Shown here piece by piece: positions 43,357 to 52,691 of a DNA stretch of 64,000 bases. The stretch is from the NCBI GenBank assembly GCA_963733505.1, contig CAVTDW010000023.1:62001-126000 (forward strand), written 5' to 3'. The first letter of the stretch is position 1. Every line of letters begins with the position of its first letter. This DNA comes from JALYXV01 sp963733505. Its GTDB lineage: Bacteria > Actinomycetota > Acidimicrobiia > Acidimicrobiales > Palsa-688. The notes beneath the pieces are model-generated. The model did not search any database and was not told the DNA's origin. It worked only from the letters and a program-made list of their open reading frames with translations. The position numbers were made by a program, and so were the translations under genes.

Positions 43357-45923
43357 TGACCGGGGGCGGTGTTGAGCGCAGCATCCAGCCTTCAGAAGGG
43401 AGCGAAACGGTCATCGATGGGGCGCGATCGCAGGTGAAAGGGTTACGGAGTGCCCTTGGTCTCACGCAGGAGCAGCTGGCGCGACGGCTTGACGTTTCAT
43501 TCGCCACGGTCAACCGCTGGGAGACGGGTCGCCGGGCTCCGTCGAAGTCCTCTCAACGTCGTCTCGATGCGCTGGGGGCGCCCGACGCGCCGGCGCCGGC
43601 GATAACTCCCCGCGTTCGTGGGCCAGCGGCTGTGGTGGTGCCGCCGACGGTGTTCACGGGGCGGGAAGTCGAGCTCGGCGCGGTGCAATTCCTACTGGAG
43701 GCGAACCGGCTGGTCACCGTGACTGGACCGGGGGGATCGGGCAAGACCCGGTTGGTCATGGAGTTGATTCGCCGGACGACCCGGCCCGGCGAGCGAGTGA
43801 CCTCGGTCGCTCTCGAGATGGTCGCCGACGCGGCGGCAGTCGTGCCAGCGGTGTGCGCGGCGGTGGGTGTGCGCGACGTTGCCGGGAGCTCGGCCGACGA
43901 GCAGTTGACCGCGTACCTGGCCACTGGCCCGATGTTGTTGGTCCTCGACAACTGCGAGCATGTGCTCGACTCCGTTCGAGCGCTGGTGGGCGCCGCGATG
44001 ACGGCTTCACCGCATCTGGTGGTGCTGGCAACGAGTCAGATGGTGCTGGATCTGGCCGGCGAACAGGTATGGGCCATACCGCCCATGGAGCTGCCGGCGC
44101 CCGGTTCAGGGCCAGACGACGTGATCGGCTGCGACGCAGGACGATTGTTCGTTGAACGGGCTAAGAGTCGCCAACCGAGTTTCGTCCTCGATGCTGACAG
44201 TGCCGCGGCCGTCGCTCAGATCTGCCGGCTCCTCGATGGGCTCCCCCTTCCTCTCGAACTCGCCGCGGCGTGGTCGTCGGTCCTCTCCCCGGTCGAGCTC
44301 GCCGCCCGCCTGAAGGACAGCCTGGCCCTCCTCGACGAAGGCGGAACGAGTCCGAGCGATGGACGTCCTCGGACTCTTCGGGCGACGCTCGAGTGGAGCG
44401 ACGCGTTGCTCGACGCGAACGACCGGCGACTCCTCGGTCAGCTCTCTGTTTTTGCCGGTCGGTTCACCCTCGCCGACGTGGAAGCGGTCGTGACGGACGA
44501 AGAAAAAGAACGCGTCGTCGTGGGACTGCGGCGCCTCATCGACTCGTCGTGGGTCGGGGCTGAACAGAGCCAGAACGAGACCACCTACGCCATGTTGAAC
44601 ACGTTGCGCTATTTCGGCCTCGAACTTCTTGAACGTGACGGCTCCGCCGCATCGGTCCGCGCCCGCCACGCCGACGTCTTCACCGCTCTGGCCGAGGCGT
44701 CCGAGAGCGGCCTGGCAGGCTCACACCAGGCATCGTGGCGGGCTCGCATGGACCAGGCGACCGGCGACATCGAAGCCGCCTTGGAATGGGCTGCATCCCA
44801 CGGCGAAAGCAACCTCAGCCTCCGGCTCGTCGCGTCCCTGTGGCGCTGGTGGTACACAACTGGGCGGCTCGTCGAAGGACGACGCTGGACTACGGCCGCT
44901 CTCAGCCGCCACCCGACGGCGACGCCTTCGCTGCGGGCCCGGGCCCTTTACACCGCCGCCATGCTCGCCTCAGAGAACGGCGACTACGTGACCGCCGCCG
45001 CCCAGGCCCAATCCGCCCGCCGCGAGTTCGAGGCGATCGGTGACCACCGCGGCGCCGCCCGCGCCAGTACCGTCCTCGGCAACGTCGCGAAATACCACGG
45101 CGATGTCGCGGCGGCACGGACGCATTTGACAGCGGCGGTGGCAAGCCAGCGAGCATCGGGTGACGACCGGGCCACGGCGGTGGCGTTGCAGAACCTGGCC
45201 TCGTTGGTGATCGACCAGGCGGAACTACGCCACGGTCGGGAACTGATGGAGGAAAGCCTCGCCCTCAAACGCCGGGCCGGAGATCGCCGTTCGCTCGGCT
45301 ACGGACTGATCAACCTCAGCGACCTTCATGTACGCGAACACATGTCGGAGCGGGCCCGAGCGGCACTGACAGAAGCGGCCACGATCGCGAGCGCGCTCGG
45401 CGACGACCGGCTGGCCGCATTCGTGGAACACAATCTCGGCGACGTCGACATGGCCGCGGGTAACCCGGCGCAGGCGGCGGAGCACTACCGCCGAGCGTTG
45501 GAAGGATTCCTCCTTGTGCACGACCGGCGAGACGTCGCCCTGGCCCTGTGCAGCCTCGGCCAGGCCCTCTATCGTGCCGGCGAGCGCCTCGAGGGAACCG
45601 CAAAGCTTCGTGAAAGCGAGTCTTTGGCCGCAGAAATCGACGATGAGCTCCGGTTGTCCGAAGCCCGCGCCGCGTTGGCGGCAAATGATCTCCCCCCGGC
45701 AACGGCGAACCTTCCGGGGCGACTCACGGCGCGCCAGGCGGAGATCCTGAGTGTCATGTCAGCCGGCCTGTCAAACCGCGACATAGCCGCCCGTTTCGAG
45801 ATCTCCGCCGGCACGGTAGCAAGCCATATCGCGAACATCTATCGAAAGATCGGCGTTAACAACCGGGCGGGCGCCGTCCGGTATGCGCTCGCCCATGGGC
45901 TTGGAGCCGCCGCCACACCGTAA
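43356..45923 (+). CDS. XRE-HTH / STAND ATPase / TPR / LuxR-HTH regulator
   Basis: 855 residues. An XRE-type HTH at ~28-62 (LRSALGLTQEQLARRLDVSF, ATVNRWETGRRAPS) is followed by a STAND/NB-ARC ATPase with Walker A TGPGGSGKTR (123-132), Walker B LLVLDNCEHVLD and GLPLPLELAAAW. TPR-like helices follow from about residue 480 to 780. A LuxR-type HTH closes the protein (LTARQAEILSVMSAGLSNRD, SAGTVASHIANIYRKIGV). Two DNA-binding domains at opposite ends are unusual. It is divergent from the secreted Cys-rich repeat protein and may control it. Confidence 0.88.
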   Translation: MTGGGVERSIQPSEGSETVIDGARSQVKGLRSALGLTQEQLARRLDVSFATVNRWETGRRAPSKSSQRRLDALGAPDAPAPAITPRVRGPAAVVVPPTVFTGREVELGAVQFLLEANRLVTVTGPGGSGKTRLVMELIRRTTRPGERVTSVALEMVADAAAVVPAVCAAVGVRDVAGSSADEQLTAYLATGPMLLVLDNCEHVLDSVRALVGAAMTASPHLVVLATSQMVLDLAGEQVWAIPPMELPAPGSGPDDVIGCDAGRLFVERAKSRQPSFVLDADSAAAVAQICRLLDGLPLPLELAAAWSSVLSPVELAARLKDSLALLDEGGTSPSDGRPRTLRATLEWSDALLDANDRRLLGQLSVFAGRFTLADVEAVVTDEEKERVVVGLRRLIDSSWVGAEQSQNETTYAMLNTLRYFGLELLERDGSAASVRARHADVFTALAEASESGLAGSHQASWRARMDQATGDIEAALEWAASHGESNLSLRLVASLWRWWYTTGRLVEGRRWTTAALSRHPTATPSLRARALYTAAMLASENGDYVTAAAQAQSARREFEAIGDHRGAARASTVLGNVAKYHGDVAAARTHLTAAVASQRASGDDRATAVALQNLASLVIDQAELRHGRELMEESLALKRRAGDRRSLGYGLINLSDLHVREHMSERARAALTEAATIASALGDDRLAAFVEHNLGDVDMAAGNPAQAAEHYRRALEGFLLVHDRRDVALALCSLGQALYRAGERLEGTAKLRESESLAAEIDDELRLSEARAALAANDLPPATANLPGRLTARQAEILSVMSAGLSNRDIAARFEISAGTVASHIANIYRKIGVNNRAGAVRYALAHGLGAAATP

Positions 45924-46359
45924 AACAATGGCAGCGCCATTTACACAGGACATGGTCGGCATGCTTCTCGAACTTCCCTGCTCAGCCAGATTGGCCAGTG
46001 GATCGTGCACTTCACAGTCCGGGCTGAACCTGTTCGAGGTCAAGATCCGCATGCAGGCGCGTCTACTGCTGGCGACCGCGACGACGAGTACCGTCGACCG
46101 CCAACCGGTCCTGTCCTAACCACCGCATCGAGGATGCTATCTCCGGCCGACCGGTCCCGCAGTGCGAACTAGTACGAGCGACTCCGCCAAATCCGATCAA
46201 GGAATCCCCCCATGGAATCCGAGGCACCGGGCATGAGCTTGGCTCCCTCGATGCCTCGATAGTGCCCGAGGAAACGACGAGAATGTGTGCGCGGTAACCG
46301 GGGATACGTGGGCGATCGACCGCACGAGTTCGCTCGGCCTTCAGCTTCGATGAGCGGTT
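45924..46359. other. 436-bp gap with a small hairpin
   Basis: AATGGC-agc-GCCATT at about 45926-45940 is a short hairpin just after the stop of the STAND gene and may be its terminator. No coding frame with a plausible start or composition was found in the rest. Confidence 0.45.
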
Positions 46360-47121
46360 TCATGGCGGAAGCGGGGGTCGGGCGGCACCGGCGATCAACT
46401 CTGCATCCCGCTGCCTCTGTACCGGGGAGACCACCGCCGACGGATGGCGGACTGCGACCGCCACGAAGGTGGCGTCAGCCACGGTGCAGCCGTCAACGCT
46501 CGACACCGCGTCCTGATCGAGCGCCGCGTAGCCCGGCCACGGCCGCCACCAGTCGAGGGCGGGAGTGATCGCCGCGAGGAACTTGGCGGCTGGTACACCG
46601 AGGCATACCACTAGACGCGGGGAGAACAACTCGATCTGGGTGCTCAACAGGTGCTCACAGCGCCGAGTGAACGACGGCGTCGTCGGGAACGGATGCGTGT
46701 CGCCCATCACGTCGGGCAACCCAACGAAGGCGTTGGTCAAGAACACCTCCTGGGGTGACACCGATGCCAGGAGTTGCCGCAGGGCCCGCCATGTCGTCGG
46801 GAAGCCGCCGAGGTCTCGGGCCAGGATTCTTCGGTAGGATTGGAGTGTCGCTTGGTAGTTGCCGACAACGACCACGCCGTGCTCGGGTGGCGGCAGAAGA
46901 GTCTCGGCGACACCGGCGCTGCCTGGAGACACGTCCTGCCACGACGTTTCCGATAGCAGCCCCGTGGCGCCCGGAAAGAACTGCGGATCTGCGCACCACT
47001 GCGAGACGGGAAATACCCCATCGGGCAGGTCTCCAGCGAAGTCCCGGTTAAGCAGCCCCCGGAGGACCGCTACAGGATGGTCTGCTGGCATCGCCCCGAG
47101 GTTACGCCTGACATCTTCCAC
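46360..47121 (-). CDS. Uracil-DNA glycosylase superfamily protein
   Basis: 253 residues from GTG 47121; ATG 47091 (MPADHPVAVL) is an alternative. The fold signatures are VVVVGNYQAT near residue 85, LFSPRLVVCLGVPAAKFL near 165 and AVRHPSAVV near 230, the last corresponding to the family's HPS segment. The catalytic Asp/Asn of classical UDG cannot be assigned with certainty. It could be a DNA-repair enzyme or one of the divergent UDG-like proteins of defence islands. Confidence 0.7.
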   Translation of the reverse strand: MEDVRRNLGAMPADHPVAVLRGLLNRDFAGDLPDGVFPVSQWCADPQFFPGATGLLSETSWQDVSPGSAGVAETLLPPPEHGVVVVGNYQATLQSYRRILARDLGGFPTTWRALRQLLASVSPQEVFLTNAFVGLPDVMGDTHPFPTTPSFTRRCEHLLSTQIELFSPRLVVCLGVPAAKFLAAITPALDWWRPWPGYAALDQDAVSSVDGCTVADATFVAVAVRHPSAVVSPVQRQRDAELIAGAARPPLPP

Positions 47122-47185
47122 GCAGCGTGGACGACCCGGACACCTCCAAACATCGGGCTTCGAGCGCCATCAGCGTCCCTCTTTC

Positions 47186-47217
47186 GGGCCGGGGGACGAC
47201 CGATACCGAGCACGGCA
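47186..47217 (+). repeat. Copy 1 of a ~32-bp island repeat with hairpin
   Basis: gacgaccgataccgagcac continues into ggcaatcgtgccg. It matches 50351-50383 in the same orientation with three or four differences, and CGGCA-atcg-TGCCG can form a hairpin. Confidence 0.6.
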
Positions 47218-47340
47218 ATCGTGCCGAACTAGGTCGGCAGCGACGGAAAGATCCGATGCGAACAACTGAGCCATCACGGACGTTGTAGAACGCGTGGATA
47301 TAGGACGCCCACACGTGACGGACCGGCCCCGTCGACGGTT

Positions 47341-47484
47341 TCGATGAGGTCGTCCACCAGCGTGTCCGGCTCGGCATCCTGGCCATCACCCGAGAGGCTC
47401 GAAAGGTCGAGTTCGGCTTCCTGCGCAGCGCATTCGACCTTGGCCGGCAACCTGTCCCTGCACCTGACCGTTTTGGAGAAGTGA
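47341..47484 (+). pseudogene. Remnant of a winged-helix transcriptional regulator
   Basis: FDEVVHQRVRLGILAIT, then VEFGFLRSAFDL, then (one frame over) GNLSLHLTVLEK and a stop match the start of MarR/ArsR-like regulators of the type that silences on-off membrane genes. The frame shifts near 47445 and ends early, just where the wing should begin. Confidence 0.5.
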
Positions 47485-47716
47485 ACAGCGGGGTTCGACG
47501 ACGTGAGCTAGAGGAGCACGTGTTCGCGGGCGGCACGTACGACACCGAGTCCTACGGAACCGCGATCATCCCTGTGATCCAGGACTTCGTCGCCAGCGCC
47601 CCGGCATCACCGACGACGACGCGTTCGCGTGGGCGCTCGAGCAGCGCCAGCTCGGCGACCACGGAGAGGCTTTCTTCACCCTCACCCAGTTCTGCTTCAC
47701 GGGCTTGAAACGATGA
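47485..47716 (+). pseudogene. Remnant of a methyltransferase C-terminus
   Basis: YGTAIIPVIQDFVAS and, after a one-base shift near 47600, ITDDDAFAWALEQRQLGDHG then AFFTLTQFCFTGLKR resemble the last 70 residues of SAM-dependent methyltransferases. The catalytic N-terminal domain is absent. Confidence 0.45.
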
Positions 47717-47761
47717 GCCCGAACGGGCCGAACGATCCTCGACGTAACGATCAGTCGACGG

Positions 47762-48037
47762 TCAACGGCCGCCGGTAGTCGGGTCTATGGTGCGCGCGAC
47801 CGAGAGCACCGAGTCGGCGGGAAACCCGCCCCGTGTTGCGTGTTCACGTACACGCTGCTCGTTGGGAGCGATGTACACGCAGAAGAGCTTGTCGTCGGTG
47901 ACGTAGCTATGCAGCCACTGCACGTCGCCGCCGAGGTCGGCGAGCACGTCGTTGCTCTTCTCGCTAATGGCGGCGAGGTCGTCGTCGGTGAGTGCGCCGG
48001 CGCCGGGCAGACTGCGTTCGATCAGGTACTTGGGCAT
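47762..48037 (-). CDS. DUF4242 (SCO4226-like) small protein
   Basis: 91 residues from ATG 48037 with GGAG upstream. MPKYLIERSLPGAG, VQWLHSYVTDDKLFCVYIA and HATRGGFPADSVLSVARTIDP match DUF4242 proteins. One member, SCO4226 of Streptomyces, binds nickel (established for that protein). It is the last gene of a three-gene minus-strand group with a BphX-like membrane protein and an HD-GYP-LuxR protein. Confidence 0.8.
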   Translation of the reverse strand: MPKYLIERSLPGAGALTDDDLAAISEKSNDVLADLGGDVQWLHSYVTDDKLFCVYIAPNEQRVREHATRGGFPADSVLSVARTIDPTTGGR

Positions 48038-48085
48038 GGTCGGTGCTCCTAGCTCGTGTGGATTTGGTTGAGAGAGAAGTTCATG

Positions 48086-48556
48086 TCAGGCGATTGCCTG
48101 CCGCGACTGCGTGCCAGCGAGCCGGTCGTTCGGCGTTGCAGTGGTGGATGTCGCGGTGGAGCGGAGGACGAGTAGCCCGGTCACGATCACCGTCGAGTGG
48201 ATGACAATCCAGCTGGCGTAGAATGCGAAGGAGAGGTTGCCGCCTCGCGTCATCATGTAGACGTCGTTGACGAGCCCGCGCGTGAGCTCTATGCCGAGCA
48301 CGGTCCACGCGACGCCCCGTCCCTGGAACGGGCGACGGGACAAGACGAGCAAGGCTACGCCGATGGCAAGGACCTCGAGTCCGAATGTGAGCCACGTGTC
48401 CACGACGAACTTGGCGAGCGGGTCACCGTGATCGGCGAGCGCAAGCGTGCCCGAGGGCCCCTGGGCACGTATGGGGGCTCGCACGATCGACATCGCCACG
48501 AACTGGCACACGTAGAAGAGGCCGACGACTCGCATCCACAGCGTGAGCTTGTTCAT
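48086..48556 (-). CDS. BphX-like four-helix membrane protein
   Basis: 156 residues from ATG 48556, starting MNKLTLWMRVVGLFYVCQFV, which resembles BphX-type proteins. Four hydrophobic helices are visible: the first near residues 8-25, then VDTWLTFGLEVLAIGVALLV, VAWTVLGIELTRGLVND and WIVIHSTVIVTGLLVL. It lies between the HD-GYP-LuxR and DUF4242 genes with short gaps, suggesting one operon. Function unknown. Confidence 0.75.
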   Translation of the reverse strand: MNKLTLWMRVVGLFYVCQFVAMSIVRAPIRAQGPSGTLALADHGDPLAKFVVDTWLTFGLEVLAIGVALLVLSRRPFQGRGVAWTVLGIELTRGLVNDVYMMTRGGNLSFAFYASWIVIHSTVIVTGLLVLRSTATSTTATPNDRLAGTQSRQAIA

Positions 48557-48603
48557 GGACTCATCTTGGGCCGGCCGCCACGGGCGCGCATCGGCCATGT
48601 TGC

Positions 48604-50181
48604 CTATGCGAACCCGGTCGACCGTTCGGGAGCCGTCAGGCCGTGCTCGGCGGCAAACAGAGCCGCGCCGGCGCGGCTGGTCACGTCGATCTTCGTGTAG
48701 ATGTGCGCAACGTGGTGCTGCACGGTGCGGTGCGAGAGGCCGAGCAGACGAGCGACGTCCTTGTTCGTGCCGCCGCGGGCGACGAGGCGGAGCACCTCGA
48801 CCTCTCGGTCGGTGAGACCCGCGGGCCAGCTGAGCGCGCGTGGCCGCTGGGCTACACCGGCGGCGTCGAGTACGTGGCGCGCCGCGGCACGGTCGAGCGC
48901 ACCTCGTCCGGCTTCCTCGACGAGGATCGAGGCCGCTTCATCGGCGCTGAACGCAGGACGGTACGGCCGGTCCTCGCGAAGCGCGCAGTAGACATCGGAC
49001 GCGGCAAGCAGCCGTGCCCGCTCGTCGAGGTGCGCAGCGCGAATGCTCTTGGGGTAGCCGGATCCATCGCATCGTTCGTGGGCCGCCCCCGCCAGCTCCG
49101 CGACGGGAGCGAGCAGCGGGCTGCGGGTCAGCAGCCGTTCGGTGTAGTACGCGTGAAGTCGCACCTGTTCCCACTCGGCGGCGTTCAAGGCTCCGGGCTT
49201 GTCCCAGATCATGTTCGGGACCGCGACGCGGCCGAGGTCGTGCAGCCACCCAGCGATGCGCAGCTCGTCGATCGCCGATCGCGCGAGCCCTGCCGCCTCA
49301 CCGGCTGCCGCCGCCAGAACCCCCACCATGTGCGAGTGCGTTGCAGTCCACACCGACTTCAGATCGATCGCCCGGGCGAACGCCTCCGCGTACCGGGCGA
49401 CGACCGCGGGCGTCACATTCTGGTGTGGCCCGGGCTCGGCATCCAAGAACACCTCCCACACCGACACGGTCTCCAGGCCGTCGAGCAGATCGGGAGCGTT
49501 CGCGCAGAACGTCGCCACGAGAGCGGGGTCGAACTGGCCGCCCGCCCGTTTGCGGGCTGTCTCCAACGCGCCCGCCAACCCGTAGCGGCTGAAGCCGATC
49601 TCCAACACGTCGGCCACGACAATGACCCGGGCGAGCAGCGCACTGTCATCGCCGGCCTTACCGTGCGGGTGCCCTCGACCGTCCCACCGCTCGAACACGT
49701 CACCCAGCGCTTCGATGATCGACAGGGGCATCCCGATCCGGCGCGCCAGAACGTCGCCAACATCGCACTCCGCTGCCGCATGACGCTGCGGCGCCGCGGA
49801 CCCGTCGCTCAACAACGCCGCGAGGCCCTTCGCCCGCCGCACAATCGGCGCGCCCCGGCCGACACCGCTCACGATTCCCCCGATCAGGCGTAACGGCTCG
49901 CTCGGATCGATGAACGCCATGACGGGACCGACGCTGAGATCATTGCCGCCGCCGTAGCGCGCCGCCTCGGGAGCGAACGATGTACAGCCCAGCAAGCGCA
50001 CCAGCGCCAAGTAGTAGGCATCGGACTGCTGGCCCTCGTCGAGACCATGGGCGCGCGCCAAGCGGCCCGCGAGCATCGACGTGCGGATGGCCTTCTCCGG
50101 ATGAAACCCGCTGGCGACATCGGCCGAAGACGCCAACGCACCGAACAGGCTCGCGAGACGATCGCGCTCCGTGGTCGCCAT
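48604..50181 (-). CDS. HD / HD-GYP domain phosphohydrolase-like protein with LuxR-type HTH
   Basis: 525 residues. The N-terminal half is an HD-like domain with FERWDGRGHPHGKAG. A second HD-GYP module has GWLHDLGRVAVPN and HERCDGSGYPKS. The C-terminus is a LuxR HTH (LTDREVEVLRLVARGGTNKD, RTVQHHVAHIYTKI). HD-GYP proteins usually degrade cyclic di-nucleotides; fusion to a DNA-binding domain suggests a ligand-responsive regulator. It heads the operon with the BphX-like and DUF4242 genes. Confidence 0.87.
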   Translation of the reverse strand: MATTERDRLASLFGALASSADVASGFHPEKAIRTSMLAGRLARAHGLDEGQQSDAYYLALVRLLGCTSFAPEAARYGGGNDLSVGPVMAFIDPSEPLRLIGGIVSGVGRGAPIVRRAKGLAALLSDGSAAPQRHAAAECDVGDVLARRIGMPLSIIEALGDVFERWDGRGHPHGKAGDDSALLARVIVVADVLEIGFSRYGLAGALETARKRAGGQFDPALVATFCANAPDLLDGLETVSVWEVFLDAEPGPHQNVTPAVVARYAEAFARAIDLKSVWTATHSHMVGVLAAAAGEAAGLARSAIDELRIAGWLHDLGRVAVPNMIWDKPGALNAAEWEQVRLHAYYTERLLTRSPLLAPVAELAGAAHERCDGSGYPKSIRAAHLDERARLLAASDVYCALREDRPYRPAFSADEAASILVEEAGRGALDRAAARHVLDAAGVAQRPRALSWPAGLTDREVEVLRLVARGGTNKDVARLLGLSHRTVQHHVAHIYTKIDVTSRAGAALFAAEHGLTAPERSTGFA

Positions 50182-50687
50182 GGCGGCACGTTACGACACG
50201 AGGAGAGCCAGCGCCCCGTGATCGTCGGCCTGGGCTTCGCTATCGTCTTCACCCGACAGGTGCCTTTCGTTCAGGACGAACCGTTTGGTCTCGCAACCCT
50301 GATTCTTTTCATACGGAAGGCCCTCGTCGCGGATGGTCCTCGGGCAGGCGCGGTCGGGAGACGAACCGATACCGCCCACGGCAATCGTGCCGTTCTTGCT
50401 CGCTTCGTCAAGCTCGCGGAGGGACCCGGCCCAAGGCCGCCTATGGCAAGATCGAGGCGACCGGAAGCCGTCGTATGCGCCCCAAGAAAGGGGGAGCGTC
50501 GCTGTGGCCGACCCGCACCGATGGGACGACTAGCGGGCGGAAGGGACCAAGGTCCTATGTGCCCCCCTCCAGTGGGACCGCGAGCGCCGCCACGACAGGT
50601 CGGACTGGAGGCGTTGCCGCAGACCCAGCGCAGCTGGACCGTGCTGATTCCGATGATGTCCTTGCTGAGCTCTATGGTCTTCGGACC
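50182..50687. other. 506-bp gap holding copy 2 of the island repeat
   Basis: The second copy of the ~32-bp repeat (gacgaaccgataccgcccac then ggcaatcgtgccg) lies at 50351-50383 with hairpin ACGGCA-atcg-TGCCGT. No gene with a credible start is seen in this gap. Confidence 0.5.
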
Positions 50688-51633
50688 ATGACGACTTCCG
50701 ACCACATACTGGCGCTCGTGACGAAGGCCCTCGACGAATTCGAGGCTGTGCCCCTCGACGCATCGATACGCCGAGTTGTCCGAATAGGAAACCTTCTCGG
50801 CGATACGAAAACAGCCATACGGTTCTCGTGGGAGCTTCGACCGACCGCCGGCAGCGCGGCAGCAAACGGCGAGGACTCCCGCCTTCTAATGTTCGATCCG
50901 TCGTCGTGGGGATCTGCGAGCAGCCCGGTCGAGGAGGTGTTTGAGGTCTATTCAGCGGACCACCGAATGGACAACGGCATGCTTGCCGCTCACTCCGTAG
51001 CGGAGTTGTAGTTGGTCCTGGACAAGTTCGGGGATGAGGCAGTCTCCGGAAGCCTTGGCGCCCAGGTGGCGTCCGAGTCGCTCCAGTTTCGTAGAGTGCT
51101 ACTGATCATTAGGCAACGAGCTTTCGCCCGCCTGTGCTACTGGGAGCGAACGCTCACATACTCCAACACCAACGAGAGGATCTTTGCTCGCTTCCAGGAG
51201 GGCGTCGACGCATATATGTCGACAGCAGTACCGGAAGTGTTGGTTGCATTCAACGCAGTGTTCCGCCGCCTTCGAGACGCGGCAAGGGGCGAGGCGATCT
51301 CGGACTCCGGGGAAGAGCTTTCACAAGCTGTCACGACCTGTCGACGCATACTCAAGGCAACCGCAGATCATGTATATCCGCCGACCGATGATATTTCCGA
51401 TAAAGGCAATCAGCTGGACGACCAGCGCTACCGAAATCGGATCAAAGAGTTCGTTAAGGCGAGCATTCAGAGTCAATCCCTGCAAGCCGTTGTGGAAAAG
51501 ACAGTGGAAGGTCTATACGAAAGGTTCGTGGCCCTCGATGGTTTGGCCAGCAAGGGCGTTCATATGTGCAATCCAAACCTACATCATCGTGGGCGAGCTA
51601 TTACAACTGGCTGACTCCCTCTCTGCATCCTGA
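50688..51633 (+). pseudogene. Decayed AbiTii-like abortive-infection protein
   Basis: From ATG 50688 the frame reads TTSDHILALVTKALDEFE, IRRVVRIGNLLGDTKTAIRF and stops at TAG 51009-51011. The same frame continues LVLDKFGDEAVSG, RAFARLCYWERTLTYSN, LDGLASKGVH. Near 51563 about 30 bases are missing and the frame shifts to CAIQTYIIVGELLQLADSL, ending at 51633. The N-terminal part resembles the AbiTii domain, and the ASKGVH...IQTY ending is common to such proteins. One nonsense codon plus one deletion suggest true decay. Confidence 0.5.
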
Positions 51634-51724
51634 CCGTGACACATGCCTTTCAGTGGGCATGATCGGTTTGCAGATATCCGGGGCTTTCAGACGGTGGGTG
51701 CTGCCTAGTACATTGTAAGCTCAC

Positions 51725-52052
51725 CGGCCTCGGGGTAGCTGAGGCGGCAACGCCGTCAGGTAAGATCGCGAGACGTATTTGAAGTGGTCGCGGATCGCCA
51801 CGTAGCCCAGTTCGTCAAGGCAAAGCAGGTCAAGGCGTCCGTATCGGGCCACGACACGCGACCAGGTCCGCTCGTCGGCCGGCTCGGCCAGGCCGTTGAC
51901 CAACTGGGCGCAGGTGACATAGCGGACCCGCCGTCCCGCCTCCGCCGCCCGACACCAACCCCGATGAGCAGATGGGTCCGCTGGCGGTGGGGGGCGTCGC
52001 GGTCGTCGACCTCAGCCGCCAGTGCCTCGACCAGAAACCCCCTGTACGTCAA
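51725..52052 (-). pseudogene. IstB-like (IS21 family) ATP-binding protein remnant
   Basis: LTYRGFLVEALAAEVDDRDA and HRQRTHLLIGVGVG, then in another frame LVNGLAEPADERTWSRVVAR and LDLLCLDELGYVAIRD match IstB helper proteins of IS21 elements. The segment between RQR and HLLIG, which should hold the Walker A motif, is deleted, the frame shifts after HLLIGVGVG, and the 3' end is lost. No IstA transposase or terminal repeats are visible. Confidence 0.75.
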
Positions 52053-52166
52053 ACCGGCTTCTGGGCACCCAGAACCAGCCGATTAGCGTCCGGTATGCCT
52101 CCCGTCCAAGGCGTGCAATAGGCTGCCAGCGACCACTGGATCGACTCGCCGTCCGAAAGGAAGACA

Positions 52167-52691
52167 GTGACGGATCAGACTGTCAGGAGATGGCATTTCC
52201 ACCTCGAACGAGGGGAGGAACGCCGCCTTACATCAAATGTCCCCCACAATGCAACTGATACCAAGGCCAAGTGTGTGTGCCGGAGACCATTGTCTCCAGC
52301 GGATAAACTCTATGCCACGTGCAAACCTTGGGCCGAGCTGGTGAAGGTCCTACTGCAAATGGGAATCGGCATCGCTACTATCACCGTCCTCGCCGCGACA
52401 TTCTGGGCGACGTACAAGTACCTCGCCCTTGCAGACCTGACTAAAAGGACCTTCGATGTGGCAGCGATCGGTTTAGCCGTGTCAGCAGTAGTCGAGCTTG
52501 GCTACATGTTGTTCACACCGGGGCCGGACGAAGCCATCGGTCCGATTCAGATCGGGTTCTCAGCTGCCTTATTATTCATTGCGGCGCAAACCACCTCCTT
52601 CAGTATCGGCGCCGGCATAGGCGCTGTGCTGTTCGTCCTGGCCTTGGCAGGATTGTTCGCTATCCGACGTGAATATACGGACGATATGTGA
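52167..52691 (+). CDS. Hypothetical membrane protein, about four helices
   Basis: 174 residues from GTG 52167 with AAGGA five nt upstream. A soluble N-terminus of ~65 residues contains a possible CVC / C metal-binding cluster (KCVCRRPLSPADKLYATCKP). The rest is hydrophobic: VLLQMGIGIATITVLAATFW, FDVAAIGLAVSAVVELGYML, IQIGFSAALLFIAAQTTSF and GAGIGAVLFVLALAGLFAIR. No family is recognised. Confidence 0.65.
   Translation: MTDQTVRRWHFHLERGEERRLTSNVPHNATDTKAKCVCRRPLSPADKLYATCKPWAELVKVLLQMGIGIATITVLAATFWATYKYLALADLTKRTFDVAAIGLAVSAVVELGYMLFTPGPDEAIGPIQIGFSAALLFIAAQTTSFSIGAGIGAVLFVLALAGLFAIRREYTDDM

Noticed and set aside
50990..51015. TAG and TGA codons inside two island genes as possible recoding or an altered code.
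   Set aside because: Both codons end many intact genes in the window, and each affected gene also carries an indel, so decay is the simpler reading.
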